From: UBA2030 sp049969475
GTDB taxonomy: Bacteria > Bacteroidota > Bacteroidia > Bacteroidales > TTA-H9
DNA length: 64,000 nucleotides
Reading direction: 5' to 3'
Assembly (NCBI GenBank): GCA_049969475.1
Contig: JBMFOU010000002.1
Coordinates: forward strand, 62,001 to 126,000
A model generated the notes under the pieces. It saw nothing but the letters and a program-made list of their open reading frames with translations. It was not told where the DNA came from and ran no database searches. This document shows, in pieces, positions 41,993-51,939 of this stretch; position 1 is the first letter of the stretch, and every line of letters begins with the position of its first letter. A program made the position numbers and the translations under genes.

Positions 41993-42025
41993 AAACTATT
42001 CTCCCGACTGAACCAACCGAATGCG

Positions 42026-42033
42026 TAAATTTG
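42026..42033 (+). promoter_or_regulatory. -7 promoter box (TAAATTTG) for the BatA-domain gene
   Basis: Perfect consensus ending 36 nt before the ATG at 42070. Confidence 0.5.
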
Positions 42034-42069
42034 CAAGCATTCTGATTTTTTCATAAGCCCGTCATAATC

Positions 42070-44115
42070 ATGCATTTTCTTCATCCATGGTACCTGCTGG
42101 GGCTCTTCGCCCTTGCCATACCGATAATCATACACTTCTTCCATTTTCACCGCTACAAAAAAATCTACTTCACCAATGTCAGGTTTCTGGAAGTGCTGCA
42201 AACCGAGACGCGACGCACCTCGCGGCTACGAAGCCTGATACTGCTGGCGCTTCGTTTGTTGCTAATTACCGCATTGGTTTTGGCATTTGCCCAGCCATAC
42301 TTGGGCAATCCAACCTTACTCAATGCCGGCTCAGGGCGCCCTGTCAGCATTTACTTGGATAATTCTCTAAGTATGTTCGATGCACAGCTACCGGAGAGCC
42401 GACTGGCCCGGGCCAAAAGCAAAGCACTGGAAATTTTAAGTCTTTTCACCAGCGGAGACCTCTTTCACGTGATAACCAATGAAAAAATGGGATTTCAGCA
42501 ACGCCCTGTTACCCAAACCCAGGCACAGCTTTGGATGAATGAGACCCTACCCTCTGCCCGGGAAGTCTCCATTTCAGAAATACTGAATCTACAGGCTGCT
42601 ACCCTTCAAAATTCCGGGAAAAAGGGAGGCATCGCCTTTTTCGTTTCCGATTTTTCGAAGTCATTTTTTAACCCAGGCCCGCCGCCCGACACCAATCTAT
42701 ACTGGGTGTTCGTCCCGGTGGAATCAACGGCCCCGGGAAATGTGAGCATAGACAGTGCCTGGTTCGAAGAACCTCTCATTTATCCCGGGCTTACGGCCAA
42801 TCTCAGGGTCAAAGTCACCAACCATTCAGCTCGTAACCCTGCAGATGTGGGGCTGAAACTTTCACTCAACAATCTCCAGCGTGGATTTCAAAAACTCACC
42901 GTAAATCCCTCTGCTTCCACCACAGTATCCCTGCCCTTTCTTCAGTCAGATACAGGCTACATTGAAGGGCAACTCGAAATCAACGATGGCTGGTTCCCTT
43001 TCGATAATTGCTTGTATTTCTCATTTCGCGGACAACCTCCCATACATGTATTGATGATCGGAGGCTCTGAATTCAACCCCTACCTGCAACGACTCTACGC
43101 TACTGACAGCTCCATTTTTGTTACCCGCCAGATGCTCCGACAGGTTGACTTTTCACTCATTGGCCAATCTTCTCTCACGCTGTTGTACGAACTTACAGAG
43201 TACCCCTCAGGTCTGGTTATGGCCTTAAAAAAAACCCTCGAGGAGGGTCACAGCGTCGCCATTATTCCTCCTCCAACCCAGGGACATGAAGCCTTACAGG
43301 CTTTTCTTGCCCAATTGGGTATAGAAGCACAAATTCAATTGAAGGATGAATCCGTTGGGGTAGGAGAAGTAAACACCCAGAGCATTTTGTTTAAAAACGT
43401 CATTGAAGAACTCCCCGAGTATCCGGAGCTACCCACGGTTAAAAGCTATTTACAGGTGAAATCAGGGATCCAGACCCCCCCCGAGATTCAACTCAAGCTG
43501 AAAAACGATGATCCCTTCCTGCTGGCCTGGCAAATCGGTAAAGGACATTTATTCCTTCAGACTTGCTCCCTGCGCGAAGAGCTGACCAATTTCATGCATA
43601 ACAATCTCTTTGTGCCTGCTTATCTCAATATGGCTTTCGCCGGCCAATTCCAGAACCCTTTATATGCGGTAGCGGGTAAGCCTAGTCTGTTTTTGTTTGA
43701 AAACCAGGAGAATAGTAGCACTGACAAAGCACCAGAATTGGTTAACACCGACCGCGATATACGATTTATTCCCCCTTTCAGAAGATCAAACGGACAATTG
43801 CAGATTCTCATGGGAAATCAAGTTCCGTTTGATGGATTTTATCAGGTGTTAGCCCAGAAGCAATCCCTTGGAAAAATAGCCGTGAATTATTCGCGCAATG
43901 AGTCCAATCCTGAAGTATATAGCCCTGAAGAAGTCCGCGCAATGCTCGAAAACCTGGGCTGGAAAAACTTTCTTGTACTCGATGCAACTGACGAAGTGCC
44001 CATAAAAGCTGCCCTTGAGGCAGGCGGGGGCCGTCGCCTTCCCCGACACTGGCTCGCCTGGGCTGCATTGTTATTCCTGACAAGTGAAGTAATTTTGCTG
44101 AGATTTTGGAAATAA
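42070..44115 (+). CDS. BatA-domain (aerotolerance-type) membrane protein
   Basis: A 681-aa membrane protein beginning with the BatA double-helix N-terminal domain (MHFLHPWYLLGLFALAIPII and LILLALRLLLITALVLAFAQP). A von Willebrand A-like region follows, starting SIYLDNSLSMFD (DxSxS MIDAS-like) and running to about 220. A long periplasmic middle region and a final membrane helix (WAALLFLTSEVILL) complete it. Proteins of this build are common in Bacteroidota beside MoxR/DUF58/DUF4159 genes; exact role unknown, though Bat proteins were named for aerotolerance. Confidence 0.82.
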   Translation: MHFLHPWYLLGLFALAIPIIIHFFHFHRYKKIYFTNVRFLEVLQTETRRTSRLRSLILLALRLLLITALVLAFAQPYLGNPTLLNAGSGRPVSIYLDNSLSMFDAQLPESRLARAKSKALEILSLFTSGDLFHVITNEKMGFQQRPVTQTQAQLWMNETLPSAREVSISEILNLQAATLQNSGKKGGIAFFVSDFSKSFFNPGPPPDTNLYWVFVPVESTAPGNVSIDSAWFEEPLIYPGLTANLRVKVTNHSARNPADVGLKLSLNNLQRGFQKLTVNPSASTTVSLPFLQSDTGYIEGQLEINDGWFPFDNCLYFSFRGQPPIHVLMIGGSEFNPYLQRLYATDSSIFVTRQMLRQVDFSLIGQSSLTLLYELTEYPSGLVMALKKTLEEGHSVAIIPPPTQGHEALQAFLAQLGIEAQIQLKDESVGVGEVNTQSILFKNVIEELPEYPELPTVKSYLQVKSGIQTPPEIQLKLKNDDPFLLAWQIGKGHLFLQTCSLREELTNFMHNNLFVPAYLNMAFAGQFQNPLYAVAGKPSLFLFENQENSSTDKAPELVNTDRDIRFIPPFRRSNGQLQILMGNQVPFDGFYQVLAQKQSLGKIAVNYSRNESNPEVYSPEEVRAMLENLGWKNFLVLDATDEVPIKAALEAGGGRRLPRHWLAWAALLFLTSEVILLRFWK

Positions 44116-44133
44116 TAAACTATCCTTATTCAT

Positions 44134-45339
44134 ATGTTATATCCTCGCATTAAACTTTCGGAAGATATTTACTGGATTGGCACCAACGATCGTCGCACCA
44201 GCCTATTCGAAAACTACTGGCCCCTTCCCAATGGCGTGGCTTACAATTCTTATCTGGTGCTCGACGAAAAAGTTACCCTGCTCGACACTGTATCGATGGG
44301 GACCATGGACTCGTATCTCGAAAAATTAAAAGAAATTCTCGATGGCCGTAAGATTGATTATCTGGTTATCAATCACATGGAACCCGATCATTCAGGAGCC
44401 GTAAAAGCCGTAGTCAATGAATTTCCTGAGGTAAAAATCATTGGAAACACGAAAACTTTTCCCATGCTGGAAGGTTTTTACGGCATACACGAAAACCTGA
44501 TGCCCGTGGAAGACGGATCCTCCCTTAATACCGGTCGCCACACCTTTCATTTTTTCCTGACCCCCATGGTGCACTGGCCCGAAACCATGGTGACCTGGGA
44601 CGAAACCGATAAGATACTCTTCTCGGCAGATGCCTTCGGCAGCTTTGGAACACTCGACGGGGGTATTTTCGACGATGAAACCAATATTGATTTTTATCAG
44701 GAAGAGCTGCGGCGTTATTACAGCAATATTGTTGGCAAATATGGCCTTCAGGTACAAAAAGCCCTCGATAAGATTCAGGGGCTGGATATTCGAATGATTG
44801 CCTCTACCCACGGCCCCATCTGGCGTAGCCACATTCCCATGATTCTCGATTGGTACCGCAAATGGAGTTCTTACCAAACCGAAGAAGGCGTGGTGATTGT
44901 GTTTGGCTCAATGTATGGAAACACTGAGAAAATGGCCGAAACCATCGCCCGGGCCATTGCAGAGGAAGGTATTCGCAACATAAGGATATATGATGTGAGC
45001 AAAACCCATAGTAGTTATATTATCAACGATATTTGGAAATACAGAGGAGTAATTCTTGGCAGCAGCGCATACAACGGAGGCATATTCACTCCCATGCGTG
45101 ACCTGATTCTGGAATTGGAGCATATCATGCCTAAAAACCATTACCTGGCCATTTTTGGCTCGATGAGCTGGGGAGGCGGAGGAGTACGCACCTTGCAGAA
45201 ATTTGCCGAAAATATCAAATGGGAACTGGTGGGCGAACCCATTGAAGTGAAACACGGACCCAGGCCTACCGATATTGAAAAGCTCATGGAACTGGGAAGG
45301 GCCATGGCCCGCAGGCTAAAAGCCGATCGTAAACAATAA
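44134..45339 (+). CDS. A-type flavodiiron protein (FprA/rubredoxin:oxygen oxidoreductase family)
   Basis: A 401-aa cytoplasmic enzyme that reduces O2 to water or NO to N2O. The metallo-beta-lactamase-like half has the diiron ligands: HMEPDHSG (about 81-88, His-x-Glu-x-Asp-His), His in MVHWPETM, Asp in FSADAFG and His in ASTHGPIW. The C-terminal flavodoxin half (from about 252) starts VVIVFGSMYGNTEKMAETIA and binds FMN; later SMSWGGGG contacts flavin. No rubredoxin gene lies alongside. It fits an oxygen-sensitive lifestyle. Confidence 0.94.
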   Translation: MLYPRIKLSEDIYWIGTNDRRTSLFENYWPLPNGVAYNSYLVLDEKVTLLDTVSMGTMDSYLEKLKEILDGRKIDYLVINHMEPDHSGAVKAVVNEFPEVKIIGNTKTFPMLEGFYGIHENLMPVEDGSSLNTGRHTFHFFLTPMVHWPETMVTWDETDKILFSADAFGSFGTLDGGIFDDETNIDFYQEELRRYYSNIVGKYGLQVQKALDKIQGLDIRMIASTHGPIWRSHIPMILDWYRKWSSYQTEEGVVIVFGSMYGNTEKMAETIARAIAEEGIRNIRIYDVSKTHSSYIINDIWKYRGVILGSSAYNGGIFTPMRDLILELEHIMPKNHYLAIFGSMSWGGGGVRTLQKFAENIKWELVGEPIEVKHGPRPTDIEKLMELGRAMARRLKADRKQ

Positions 45340-45394
45340 TAATTCGCCTCGAGATTATCCAAGAAATTAATTTTTAGGGATGGGGCTGAAGTAA

Positions 45395-48115
45395 ATGGAA
45401 GAAAACATCATACCCGAAGAAGAAAACAACGCACAGGAAGACTTTGTACCGGAACTTAGCTCGCCTAGCAGCGAAGAAACCTCGGCCGAGTACAAAACCA
45501 TGACACTAAGCGGCATGTTCGAGAATTGGTTTCTCGACTATGCCACTTATGTAATTATGGAAAGGGCGGTTCCCGAAATGGCCGACGGGCTCAAACCCGT
45601 ACAGCGCCGTCTACTTCACGCTATGTGGGAGCTCGACGATGGTCGCTACAACAAGGTGGCCAACATTATCGGGCATACCATGAAATATCACCCTCATGGC
45701 GACCGCTCTATCGGGGATGCGCTGATACAATTAGGTCAAAAAGACCTTTTGATAGATACTCAGGGGAACTGGGGAAATATTCTCACGGGAGATGAGGCGG
45801 CAGCTCCCCGTTATATTGAGGCCCGCCTGAGCAAATTTGCCCTCGAGGTTGCTTTTAATCCCAAAACCACCCGTTGGAAACTCAGCTACGACGGTCGCAA
45901 TCGCGAACCAGTAACCCTCCCCATGAAGTTTCCACTCTTGCTGGCCCAGGGGGTAGATGGTATTGCTGTAGGATTGGCTTCTAAAATACTGCCTCACAAC
46001 TTCAAGGAACTCATCGAAGCGAGCATCAAAATACTAAGAGGTGAGGATTTCGAGCTGTACCCCGATTTTCAGACCGCAGGTATGGCCGACTGCAGCAAAT
46101 ATAACGACGGCTTGCGCGGGGGAAGGGTAAGAGTGAGAGCCCGTATTGTTCAAACCGACCGCAAAACCCTCACCATCACCGAAATACCCTTCGGTACCAC
46201 CACCCCCTCCCTCATCGAAAGCATTCTGAGTGCCAACGAGAAAGGAAAGATTAAAATCCGTAAGATAGAGGACAACACTTCGGAAAATGCTGAAATACAA
46301 GTTTATCTGGCCCCGGGTGTATCACCCGACCAAACCATCGATGCCCTGTATGCTTTTACCGACTGCGAAATCAGTATTTCTCCCAACGCCTGTGTCATCC
46401 TCGATGGAAAGCCAGCCTTCATCGGGGTGAAAGATATATTACGTATCAATACACAAAACACCCTCAGCCTACTAAAACAGGAGCTCATTATTCGACTCGA
46501 CGAACTGGAAGACGACTGGCATCACAGCTCCCTGGAGAAAATCTTTATTGAAAACGAAATCTATCAGCATATACGCACCTGTAAGAGTTTCGAGGAAGTA
46601 ATCACCACTATCGAAGAGGGGCTGAAACCTTTCATGCATCTCATCCACCGGCCGGTAACGCGCGACGACATCATCCGGCTCACCGAAATTAAAATCAAAA
46701 GAATCTCGGCCTACAACACCTTTGAAGCGGATAAACACATTGAAGGGGTGGAAAAAGAAATGGCCGAAGTGAAGTACAACCTGGAACATCTTACGGATTA
46801 CGCTATTCAGTGGTTTGAGCACATCTTGCGTAAATATGGTAAAGGTAGGGAGCGCCGCACCGAACTACGCTATTTCGACACCATTGAAGCGGCCGCTGTA
46901 GCTGTAGCCAATGCCAAACTCTACGTAAACCGGGAAGAAGGCTTTGCTGGCACAGGCCTCAAAAAAGATGAATATGTGTGCGACTGCTCCGACCTTGACG
47001 ATATTATCGTATTCCGGGCTGATGGAAAATTTTTGGTAACCCGTGTGTCAGAAAAAGTATTTGTTGGCAAAAATATTATTCATATCGATGTCTTCCGACG
47101 CAATGATGACCGCACCATTTACAACATGATTTATCAGGACGGGAAATCGGGGCCGGTCTATGTAAAAAGATTTGCTGTACTGGGAGTTACCCGCGATAAG
47201 GAATATGATCTTACACCCGGAAATCCGGGCACTAAAGTACTGTATTTCACTGCCAACCCCAATGGTGAGGCGGAGGTAGTGAAACTGTTCCTTCGTCCAA
47301 AACCCAAACTTAAAAAACTACAGTTCGAGTTTGATTTTGCTACGCTTTCCATTAAAGGCAGAAACTCAAGGGGAAACATTCTTTCCCGTCATCTGGTGAA
47401 AAACGTGGTAAAAAAAGAAGCTGGCGTCTCGACTCTGGGTGCACGCAATATTTGGTGGGACGACACGGTGAAACGACTCAACACCGACGAGCGGGGCATC
47501 CTCCTGGGAGCCTTTATGCCATCGGATAAGATATTCACCTTGATGCAAAGCGGTTTTTACCGCATCTACGGCAATGACCTTTCCACCCATTTCGAAGATG
47601 AGCTGGTACACATATCACGGTACGACGAAGAACGTATAATTAGCGTGCTCTATCATGATGGAGAGGATGGCCATATCTATATCAAACGCTTCAGGCCAGA
47701 GCCATCAGACAAAAAAATATTTTTCCTCAACGAGCATCCCGAGACCCGCATGCTGGCCTTCAGCCTCGATTACTTACCGCAGATTCGGCTGGAGTTTGAA
47801 CAGTCGGGGCGTAAACCCAGGGATCCCCAGATTATTAATGTGGCCGAATTTATCGATATAAAAAGCTACAAGGCCAAGGGGAAGCGTGTTTCGCAGTGGC
47901 CTGTTACTTCCGTTGAATTTATAGAACCCTTACCTTACGAGCCTGTGGAGGAAGAGGCTGAGATATTGCAGGCTGAACCCAACGGCGATAATGGAGTACT
48001 TGAAGGCCACGAGGAAGAAACCTCCCTTCCTGAAACAAGCGAACCCCCCCCCACTCCGGCAAAACCCTCAGGTCAGCCTTTGCCTAAGGGCATACAGCTG
48101 AACCTGGAGTTTTAA
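45395..48115 (+). CDS. parC: DNA topoisomerase IV subunit A (ParC/GyrA family)
   Basis: A 906-aa type IIA topoisomerase breakage-reunion subunit that decatenates chromosomes. It has an acidic N-terminal tail (~30 residues), then GyrA/ParC core motifs YATYVIMERAVPEMADGLKPVQRR, YHPHGDRSIGDALI and the active-site AAPRYIEARL, with Tyr 140 as nucleophile. A C-terminal beta-pinwheel region (about 500-830) ends in a disordered acidic/proline-rich tail. Length and lack of a GyrA box support ParC over GyrA. No parE is adjacent in the window. Confidence 0.9.
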   Translation: MEENIIPEEENNAQEDFVPELSSPSSEETSAEYKTMTLSGMFENWFLDYATYVIMERAVPEMADGLKPVQRRLLHAMWELDDGRYNKVANIIGHTMKYHPHGDRSIGDALIQLGQKDLLIDTQGNWGNILTGDEAAAPRYIEARLSKFALEVAFNPKTTRWKLSYDGRNREPVTLPMKFPLLLAQGVDGIAVGLASKILPHNFKELIEASIKILRGEDFELYPDFQTAGMADCSKYNDGLRGGRVRVRARIVQTDRKTLTITEIPFGTTTPSLIESILSANEKGKIKIRKIEDNTSENAEIQVYLAPGVSPDQTIDALYAFTDCEISISPNACVILDGKPAFIGVKDILRINTQNTLSLLKQELIIRLDELEDDWHHSSLEKIFIENEIYQHIRTCKSFEEVITTIEEGLKPFMHLIHRPVTRDDIIRLTEIKIKRISAYNTFEADKHIEGVEKEMAEVKYNLEHLTDYAIQWFEHILRKYGKGRERRTELRYFDTIEAAAVAVANAKLYVNREEGFAGTGLKKDEYVCDCSDLDDIIVFRADGKFLVTRVSEKVFVGKNIIHIDVFRRNDDRTIYNMIYQDGKSGPVYVKRFAVLGVTRDKEYDLTPGNPGTKVLYFTANPNGEAEVVKLFLRPKPKLKKLQFEFDFATLSIKGRNSRGNILSRHLVKNVVKKEAGVSTLGARNIWWDDTVKRLNTDERGILLGAFMPSDKIFTLMQSGFYRIYGNDLSTHFEDELVHISRYDEERIISVLYHDGEDGHIYIKRFRPEPSDKKIFFLNEHPETRMLAFSLDYLPQIRLEFEQSGRKPRDPQIINVAEFIDIKSYKAKGKRVSQWPVTSVEFIEPLPYEPVEEEAEILQAEPNGDNGVLEGHEEETSLPETSEPPPTPAKPSGQPLPKGIQLNLEF

Positions 48116-48134
48116 TTATAAAAGTTAAAATGAT

Positions 48135-49091
48135 TTAGTGCAGCTTACGGGCGGCTTCGGCCAGCACAGGCAATACCTTATGCACATCACCCACTATACC
48201 ATAATGAGCGGCCTGAAATATAGGGGCTTCTGGATCTTTATTAATAGCCACGATGATGCGTGAACCGCTTATTCCTGCCAAATGCTGAATGGCACCTGAG
48301 ATTCCACAGGCAATATAAAGGTCAGGAGCTACAATCTTGCCGGTTTGGCCTACGTGCTCATGATGCGGGCGCCAACCCTCGTCGCTCACAGGCCTGGAGC
48401 AGGCTGTGGCAGCCCCGAGGGCTTCGGCCAGGTCTTCCAGTGGCTTCCAGAATTCTGGTCCTCGCATGCCTCTGCCTCCTGATACAATGACACGTGCCTC
48501 CGTGAGCAGCAGATGAGATTCAGGTTTTTTCACTTCCAGAACCTCGACCCCCGAAGTAAACTCTGGGGAGGCCGACCATTCACTCAGCGAGGCTGCCCCC
48601 TCTCCTGCATCGGGAGAAAGCGCATTGGCACCCAGCAGCACTACAGCCCTTTCTGTGTTTATTTCTGTACGGGCAATAATTTTCCCTGAATATGCATAGC
48701 GCTTTACGATCATAGGTCGGAGTTGCTCTGGAAGCGCAATCACCCGGGCTGCATATCCGGCATCCAGTTTTATAGCCAGCATAGGTCCCAACACCTGGTT
48801 GATGGCACTGGCCCCAAGTATCACAGCGTCAGGCTTTCCCTTATCGGCCCAGAATAATTCGACCAGGCTGAGGTAGAATCCTGCATCGTGCCACTGAGGC
48901 AAAGTTGAGTTGAAATGAAAAATCTGTCCTCTTCCTTTCTGACGAATTTCTTCAATCTGTTCATCCGAAAGCGGACCGGCAACTAAAGCAGAGATTTCAA
49001 CTTCGCCGAGGGCATGGGCAAAAGTAAGGGCTTCGAAAAATGAACGAGGGACTTTATTATCGCGGGTTGTTGTAAATACAAATATTCTCAT
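48135..49091 (-). CDS. etfA: Electron transfer flavoprotein alpha subunit
   Basis: A 318-aa FAD-binding subunit. The C-terminal FAD domain has the signatures GGRGMRGPEFWKPLEDLAEALGAA, GQTGKIVAPDLYIACGISGAIQHLAG and VAINKDPEAPIFQAAHYGIVGDVHKVLP. It passes electrons from acyl-CoA dehydrogenase to the quinone pool or, if bifurcating, to ferredoxin. Downstream partner of etfB, 12 bp apart, in an acd-etfB-etfA unit. It ends 19 bp from the convergent parC gene. Confidence 0.95.
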   Translation of the reverse strand: MRIFVFTTTRDNKVPRSFFEALTFAHALGEVEISALVAGPLSDEQIEEIRQKGRGQIFHFNSTLPQWHDAGFYLSLVELFWADKGKPDAVILGASAINQVLGPMLAIKLDAGYAARVIALPEQLRPMIVKRYAYSGKIIARTEINTERAVVLLGANALSPDAGEGAASLSEWSASPEFTSGVEVLEVKKPESHLLLTEARVIVSGGRGMRGPEFWKPLEDLAEALGAATACSRPVSDEGWRPHHEHVGQTGKIVAPDLYIACGISGAIQHLAGISGSRIIVAINKDPEAPIFQAAHYGIVGDVHKVLPVLAEAARKLH

Positions 49092-49103
49092 GATTATCAG
49101 GCA

Positions 49104-49853
49104 TTAGATAACTTTAGCTTCGTTGTGCAAGAGATCGATAAGCTCGGATGCATGTTCCGCATCGATGAGTTTTACAGCGGCTTTGGGAGGTAAAGGCAGG
49201 AAATCTTTAACCACAGCCTTGGGGCCAGGTTGCTGCGGTGCCAGTACCTTCAGGGGTTTAGTTCGTGCAGCCATGATGCCTCTCATGGCAGGTATTTTAG
49301 GAACAATGGCAATTCCTTTTTGTACAATCAATACTACTGGGGTAGCTGAAGAAAGCTTCAAACTCATTCCATCAAGTTCCTGCTGGAGAAGCAGTTGACC
49401 ATTTTCTAAAAAGGCTCCTGATACTCCGGGTATCAACCGCACATTCAATAAAGCGGCCAGCATGGCCCCCGTAGCCGAACCGTTGAAATCGGCCGATTCT
49501 ATACCGGTAAAAATAATGTCAGCCGGTTCTGAGGTAAAATAATGAGCTAATTCCCGGGCTGCCTCAAAAGAATCGGCAGGATCTATATCAATGCGGACGG
49601 CCCGGTCGGCTCCCACGGCCAGCGCTTTTCTTAACGTTGCTTCCCCAACAGCCGGAGCAGCCATCACCACAATAATCTCGCTCACCTGTCCGGGATTCTG
49701 TTCTTTGAGCTCTAAGGCGCGGGTAAGTGCCAGTTCATCCCAGGGATTAAGCACCCATTGCACGCCGTTCAGGTCAATCTTTTGCCCCGAGACATCGGGT
49801 TTGATTCGGGTAGTTGTATCAGGAACATTGCTTATACAAACTGCTATTTTCAT
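49104..49853 (-). CDS. etfB: Electron transfer flavoprotein beta subunit
   Basis: A 249-aa adenine-nucleotide-binding ETF subunit with the family start (KIAVCISNVPDTTTRIK), NPWDELALTRALELKE and late motif IPAMRGIMAARTKPL. It forms the ETF dimer with the alpha subunit encoded next. Transcribed with the upstream acyl-CoA dehydrogenase gene (13-bp gap). Whether this is a plain or bifurcating ETF cannot be decided from the sequence by eye. Confidence 0.94.
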   Translation of the reverse strand: MKIAVCISNVPDTTTRIKPDVSGQKIDLNGVQWVLNPWDELALTRALELKEQNPGQVSEIIVVMAAPAVGEATLRKALAVGADRAVRIDIDPADSFEAARELAHYFTSEPADIIFTGIESADFNGSATGAMLAALLNVRLIPGVSGAFLENGQLLLQQELDGMSLKLSSATPVVLIVQKGIAIVPKIPAMRGIMAARTKPLKVLAPQQPGPKAVVKDFLPLPPKAAVKLIDAEHASELIDLLHNEAKVI

Positions 49854-49866
49854 AGAAAAAAAATTT

Positions 49867-51021
49867 TTAAGGTAACAATTCGCCCTTGGCCAGGGCCCTT
49901 GAAATTACTATATGCTGAACTTCTGAGGTTCCTTCGTAAATTTGTGTGAGCTTGGCTTCACGCATGAGTCTTTCTACATGATATTCCTTTACATAACCAT
50001 AACCACCGTGAATCTGGACCGCTTCAGTGGTTACCTGCATGGCAATATCAGCGGCATAGAGTTTAGCCATAGCACTGGCCACGCCATAAGGCTTATGCTG
50101 GTCTTTAAGCCATGCGGCCTTTAACACCAAGTTGCGGGCATTTTCCACTTTAACAGCCATATCGGCCAATTTAAAGGCAATAGCCTGGTGATTGATAATT
50201 TCTGTACCAAATGCCTTACGTTCTTTAGCATATTTCAGCGCCAATTCCAGTGCTCCTGCTGCAATACCAACCGCCTGGGCGGCTATGCCTATACGTCCGC
50301 CATCCAGGGTCTGCATGGCAAACTTAAATCCGAAACCATCTTCTCCAATCCGGTTTTCCTTGGGCACCTTTACATCGGTAAACATGACACTATGTGTGTC
50401 GCTGCTGCGCATACCCATTTTATTTTCGTGCGGGCCCACGCTAATGCCTTCCCAATGACGCTCTACGATAAGAGCATTGATACCCTTGTGACCTTTTTCG
50501 GGATGAGTCTGGGCCATAACCAGATAAGTAGATGCCGTGTTACCGTTGGTAATCCAGTTTTTGGTTCCATTAAGCAGGTAGTAATCTCCCATATCCACAG
50601 CTGTTGTTCGCTGCGAGGTAGCATCGCTGCCGGCCTCAGGCTCCGAAAGCAGGAAAGCACCAATCTTTTCCCCCCGGGCCAGAGGCCGCAGGTACTTCTG
50701 CTTTTGCTCTTCCGTACCAAAGGTCTCAAGACCCCAGCATACCAGTGAGTTATTTACCGACATGATGACCGATACCGAGCTGTCAACTTTCGAAATTTCT
50801 TCCATTGCCAGTACATACGAAATGGTATCCATGCCCCCCCCATCGTATTCAGGGCTTACCATCATACCCATAAAACCCAGTTCTGCCAGGGCTTTTACAT
50901 GTTTTTCGGGATAAATGGCCTTTTCGTCTCTTTCCAGTACATCGGCCCATAGTTCCCGCTGGGCATAATCGCGGGCTGCCTGCCGAATCATTAACTGTTC
51001 TTCAGTGAATTGGAAATCCAT
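49867..51021 (-). CDS. Acyl-CoA dehydrogenase (short-chain/butyryl type)
   Basis: A 384-aa FAD flavoenzyme that oxidizes acyl-CoA to trans-2-enoyl-CoA. Family signatures: FLLSEPEAGSDA, NGTKNWITNG, RIGIAAQAVGIAAGALELALKYAKERKAFG and the C-terminal catalytic-base segment QIYEGTSEVQ, with the likely base Glu 363. The position and surrounding sequence match short-chain/butyryl-CoA dehydrogenases. First gene of the acd-etfB-etfA unit, with a TATTTTTG promoter box 42 bp ahead. Chain-length preference is inferred. Confidence 0.94.
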   Translation of the reverse strand: MDFQFTEEQLMIRQAARDYAQRELWADVLERDEKAIYPEKHVKALAELGFMGMMVSPEYDGGGMDTISYVLAMEEISKVDSSVSVIMSVNNSLVCWGLETFGTEEQKQKYLRPLARGEKIGAFLLSEPEAGSDATSQRTTAVDMGDYYLLNGTKNWITNGNTASTYLVMAQTHPEKGHKGINALIVERHWEGISVGPHENKMGMRSSDTHSVMFTDVKVPKENRIGEDGFGFKFAMQTLDGGRIGIAAQAVGIAAGALELALKYAKERKAFGTEIINHQAIAFKLADMAVKVENARNLVLKAAWLKDQHKPYGVASAMAKLYAADIAMQVTTEAVQIHGGYGYVKEYHVERLMREAKLTQIYEGTSEVQHIVISRALAKGELLP

Positions 51022-51063
51022 ATAATGTCAGGTTTTGGTAATTAGGTTCATTCATGGGTTCTT

Positions 51064-51071
51064 CAAAAATA
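51064..51071 (-). promoter_or_regulatory. -7 promoter box (TATTTTTG) for acd-etfBA
   Basis: Minus-strand consensus 42 nt before the ATG at 51021, in the gap between the hydrolase gene and this unit. Confidence 0.5.
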
Positions 51072-51147
51072 ACAATATTATCATATATAGAGTTTATTTC
51101 ACTTGAAAAAGAAATCCAATTCACAGCAAGTTTGGCAGGTCAACTGT

Positions 51148-51939
51148 TTACAAACCTTTGAGAAAGTGCTTCACGGCGTCCACGACTCTTTCTCTGGCCT
51201 GCAAATGCGGAATATGTCCGCACTTTGGAATAAAAACTCCTTCCCTGCGACCCACTACGCGGTGATAAATTTCCTCCCACTGCTGCAGGGTGCCAAAATC
51301 GTCTTCTTCACCTTGAATAAAAAGTAAAGGCATGTCAATTTTTGAAAGCCGCTCAAAAATATTCCAGCTACGTGCATCGGGGTGAAGCCAGGTATCAGTC
51401 CACCATTTCAGTAATGTGGAAGTCTTTTCACCGTGATATTTCTGAAAACGAGACAAAAAATCATCGTTGTCTCTAAGGAAGTATATCTGTTGAACACCCT
51501 GTAGGGTTTGTTCCTCAATCATCACATGGGGGGCCTCCACAATGATGCCTATCGGCCTGGGATACAGATGACCGGCTGCAGCTAAGGCGATGCTGCCGCC
51601 ATCGCTGTGCCCGAAAAGTACGTAAGGTTTAGCTCTGCAAAACTCATCTATCACGCAAGGCAAAATAGTGTCGGCCTCTTCCTCCAGATAGTGTAAACTC
51701 CGGGGCAAACGCACCTGTTCTGAGCAACCGTAACCAGGCCTATCGTAGGCTATAACCCGGCAGTTGGTTTCTCGGGCAAGCACTTCCGGAAAATCCTTCC
51801 ACTGACTCACACTTCCCAGCCCTTCATGAAGAAGCAAAATTACTCGTTCAGTTTTTTGAGCAGGAGGACTGACCGTGTGGACATAAATCGTCGAATCATT
51901 ACACTTTAACCAGTGATCATCCTTCGTCAAGGCCTCCAT
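51148..51939 (-). CDS. Alpha/beta hydrolase
   Basis: A 263-aa soluble hydrolase with nucleophile elbow GHSDGG (Ser 112), oxyanion LLLHEGLGS (37-42 region), acid in QGEEDDFG and His in CGHIPHL. This GHSDGG pattern occurs in C-C hydrolase-like and proline-iminopeptidase-like enzymes; no precise substrate can be given. It overlaps the upstream FabK-like gene by 13 bp, so the two are cotranscribed. Confidence 0.82.
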   Translation of the reverse strand: MEALTKDDHWLKCNDSTIYVHTVSPPAQKTERVILLLHEGLGSVSQWKDFPEVLARETNCRVIAYDRPGYGCSEQVRLPRSLHYLEEEADTILPCVIDEFCRAKPYVLFGHSDGGSIALAAAGHLYPRPIGIIVEAPHVMIEEQTLQGVQQIYFLRDNDDFLSRFQKYHGEKTSTLLKWWTDTWLHPDARSWNIFERLSKIDMPLLFIQGEEDDFGTLQQWEEIYHRVVGRREGVFIPKCGHIPHLQARERVVDAVKHFLKGL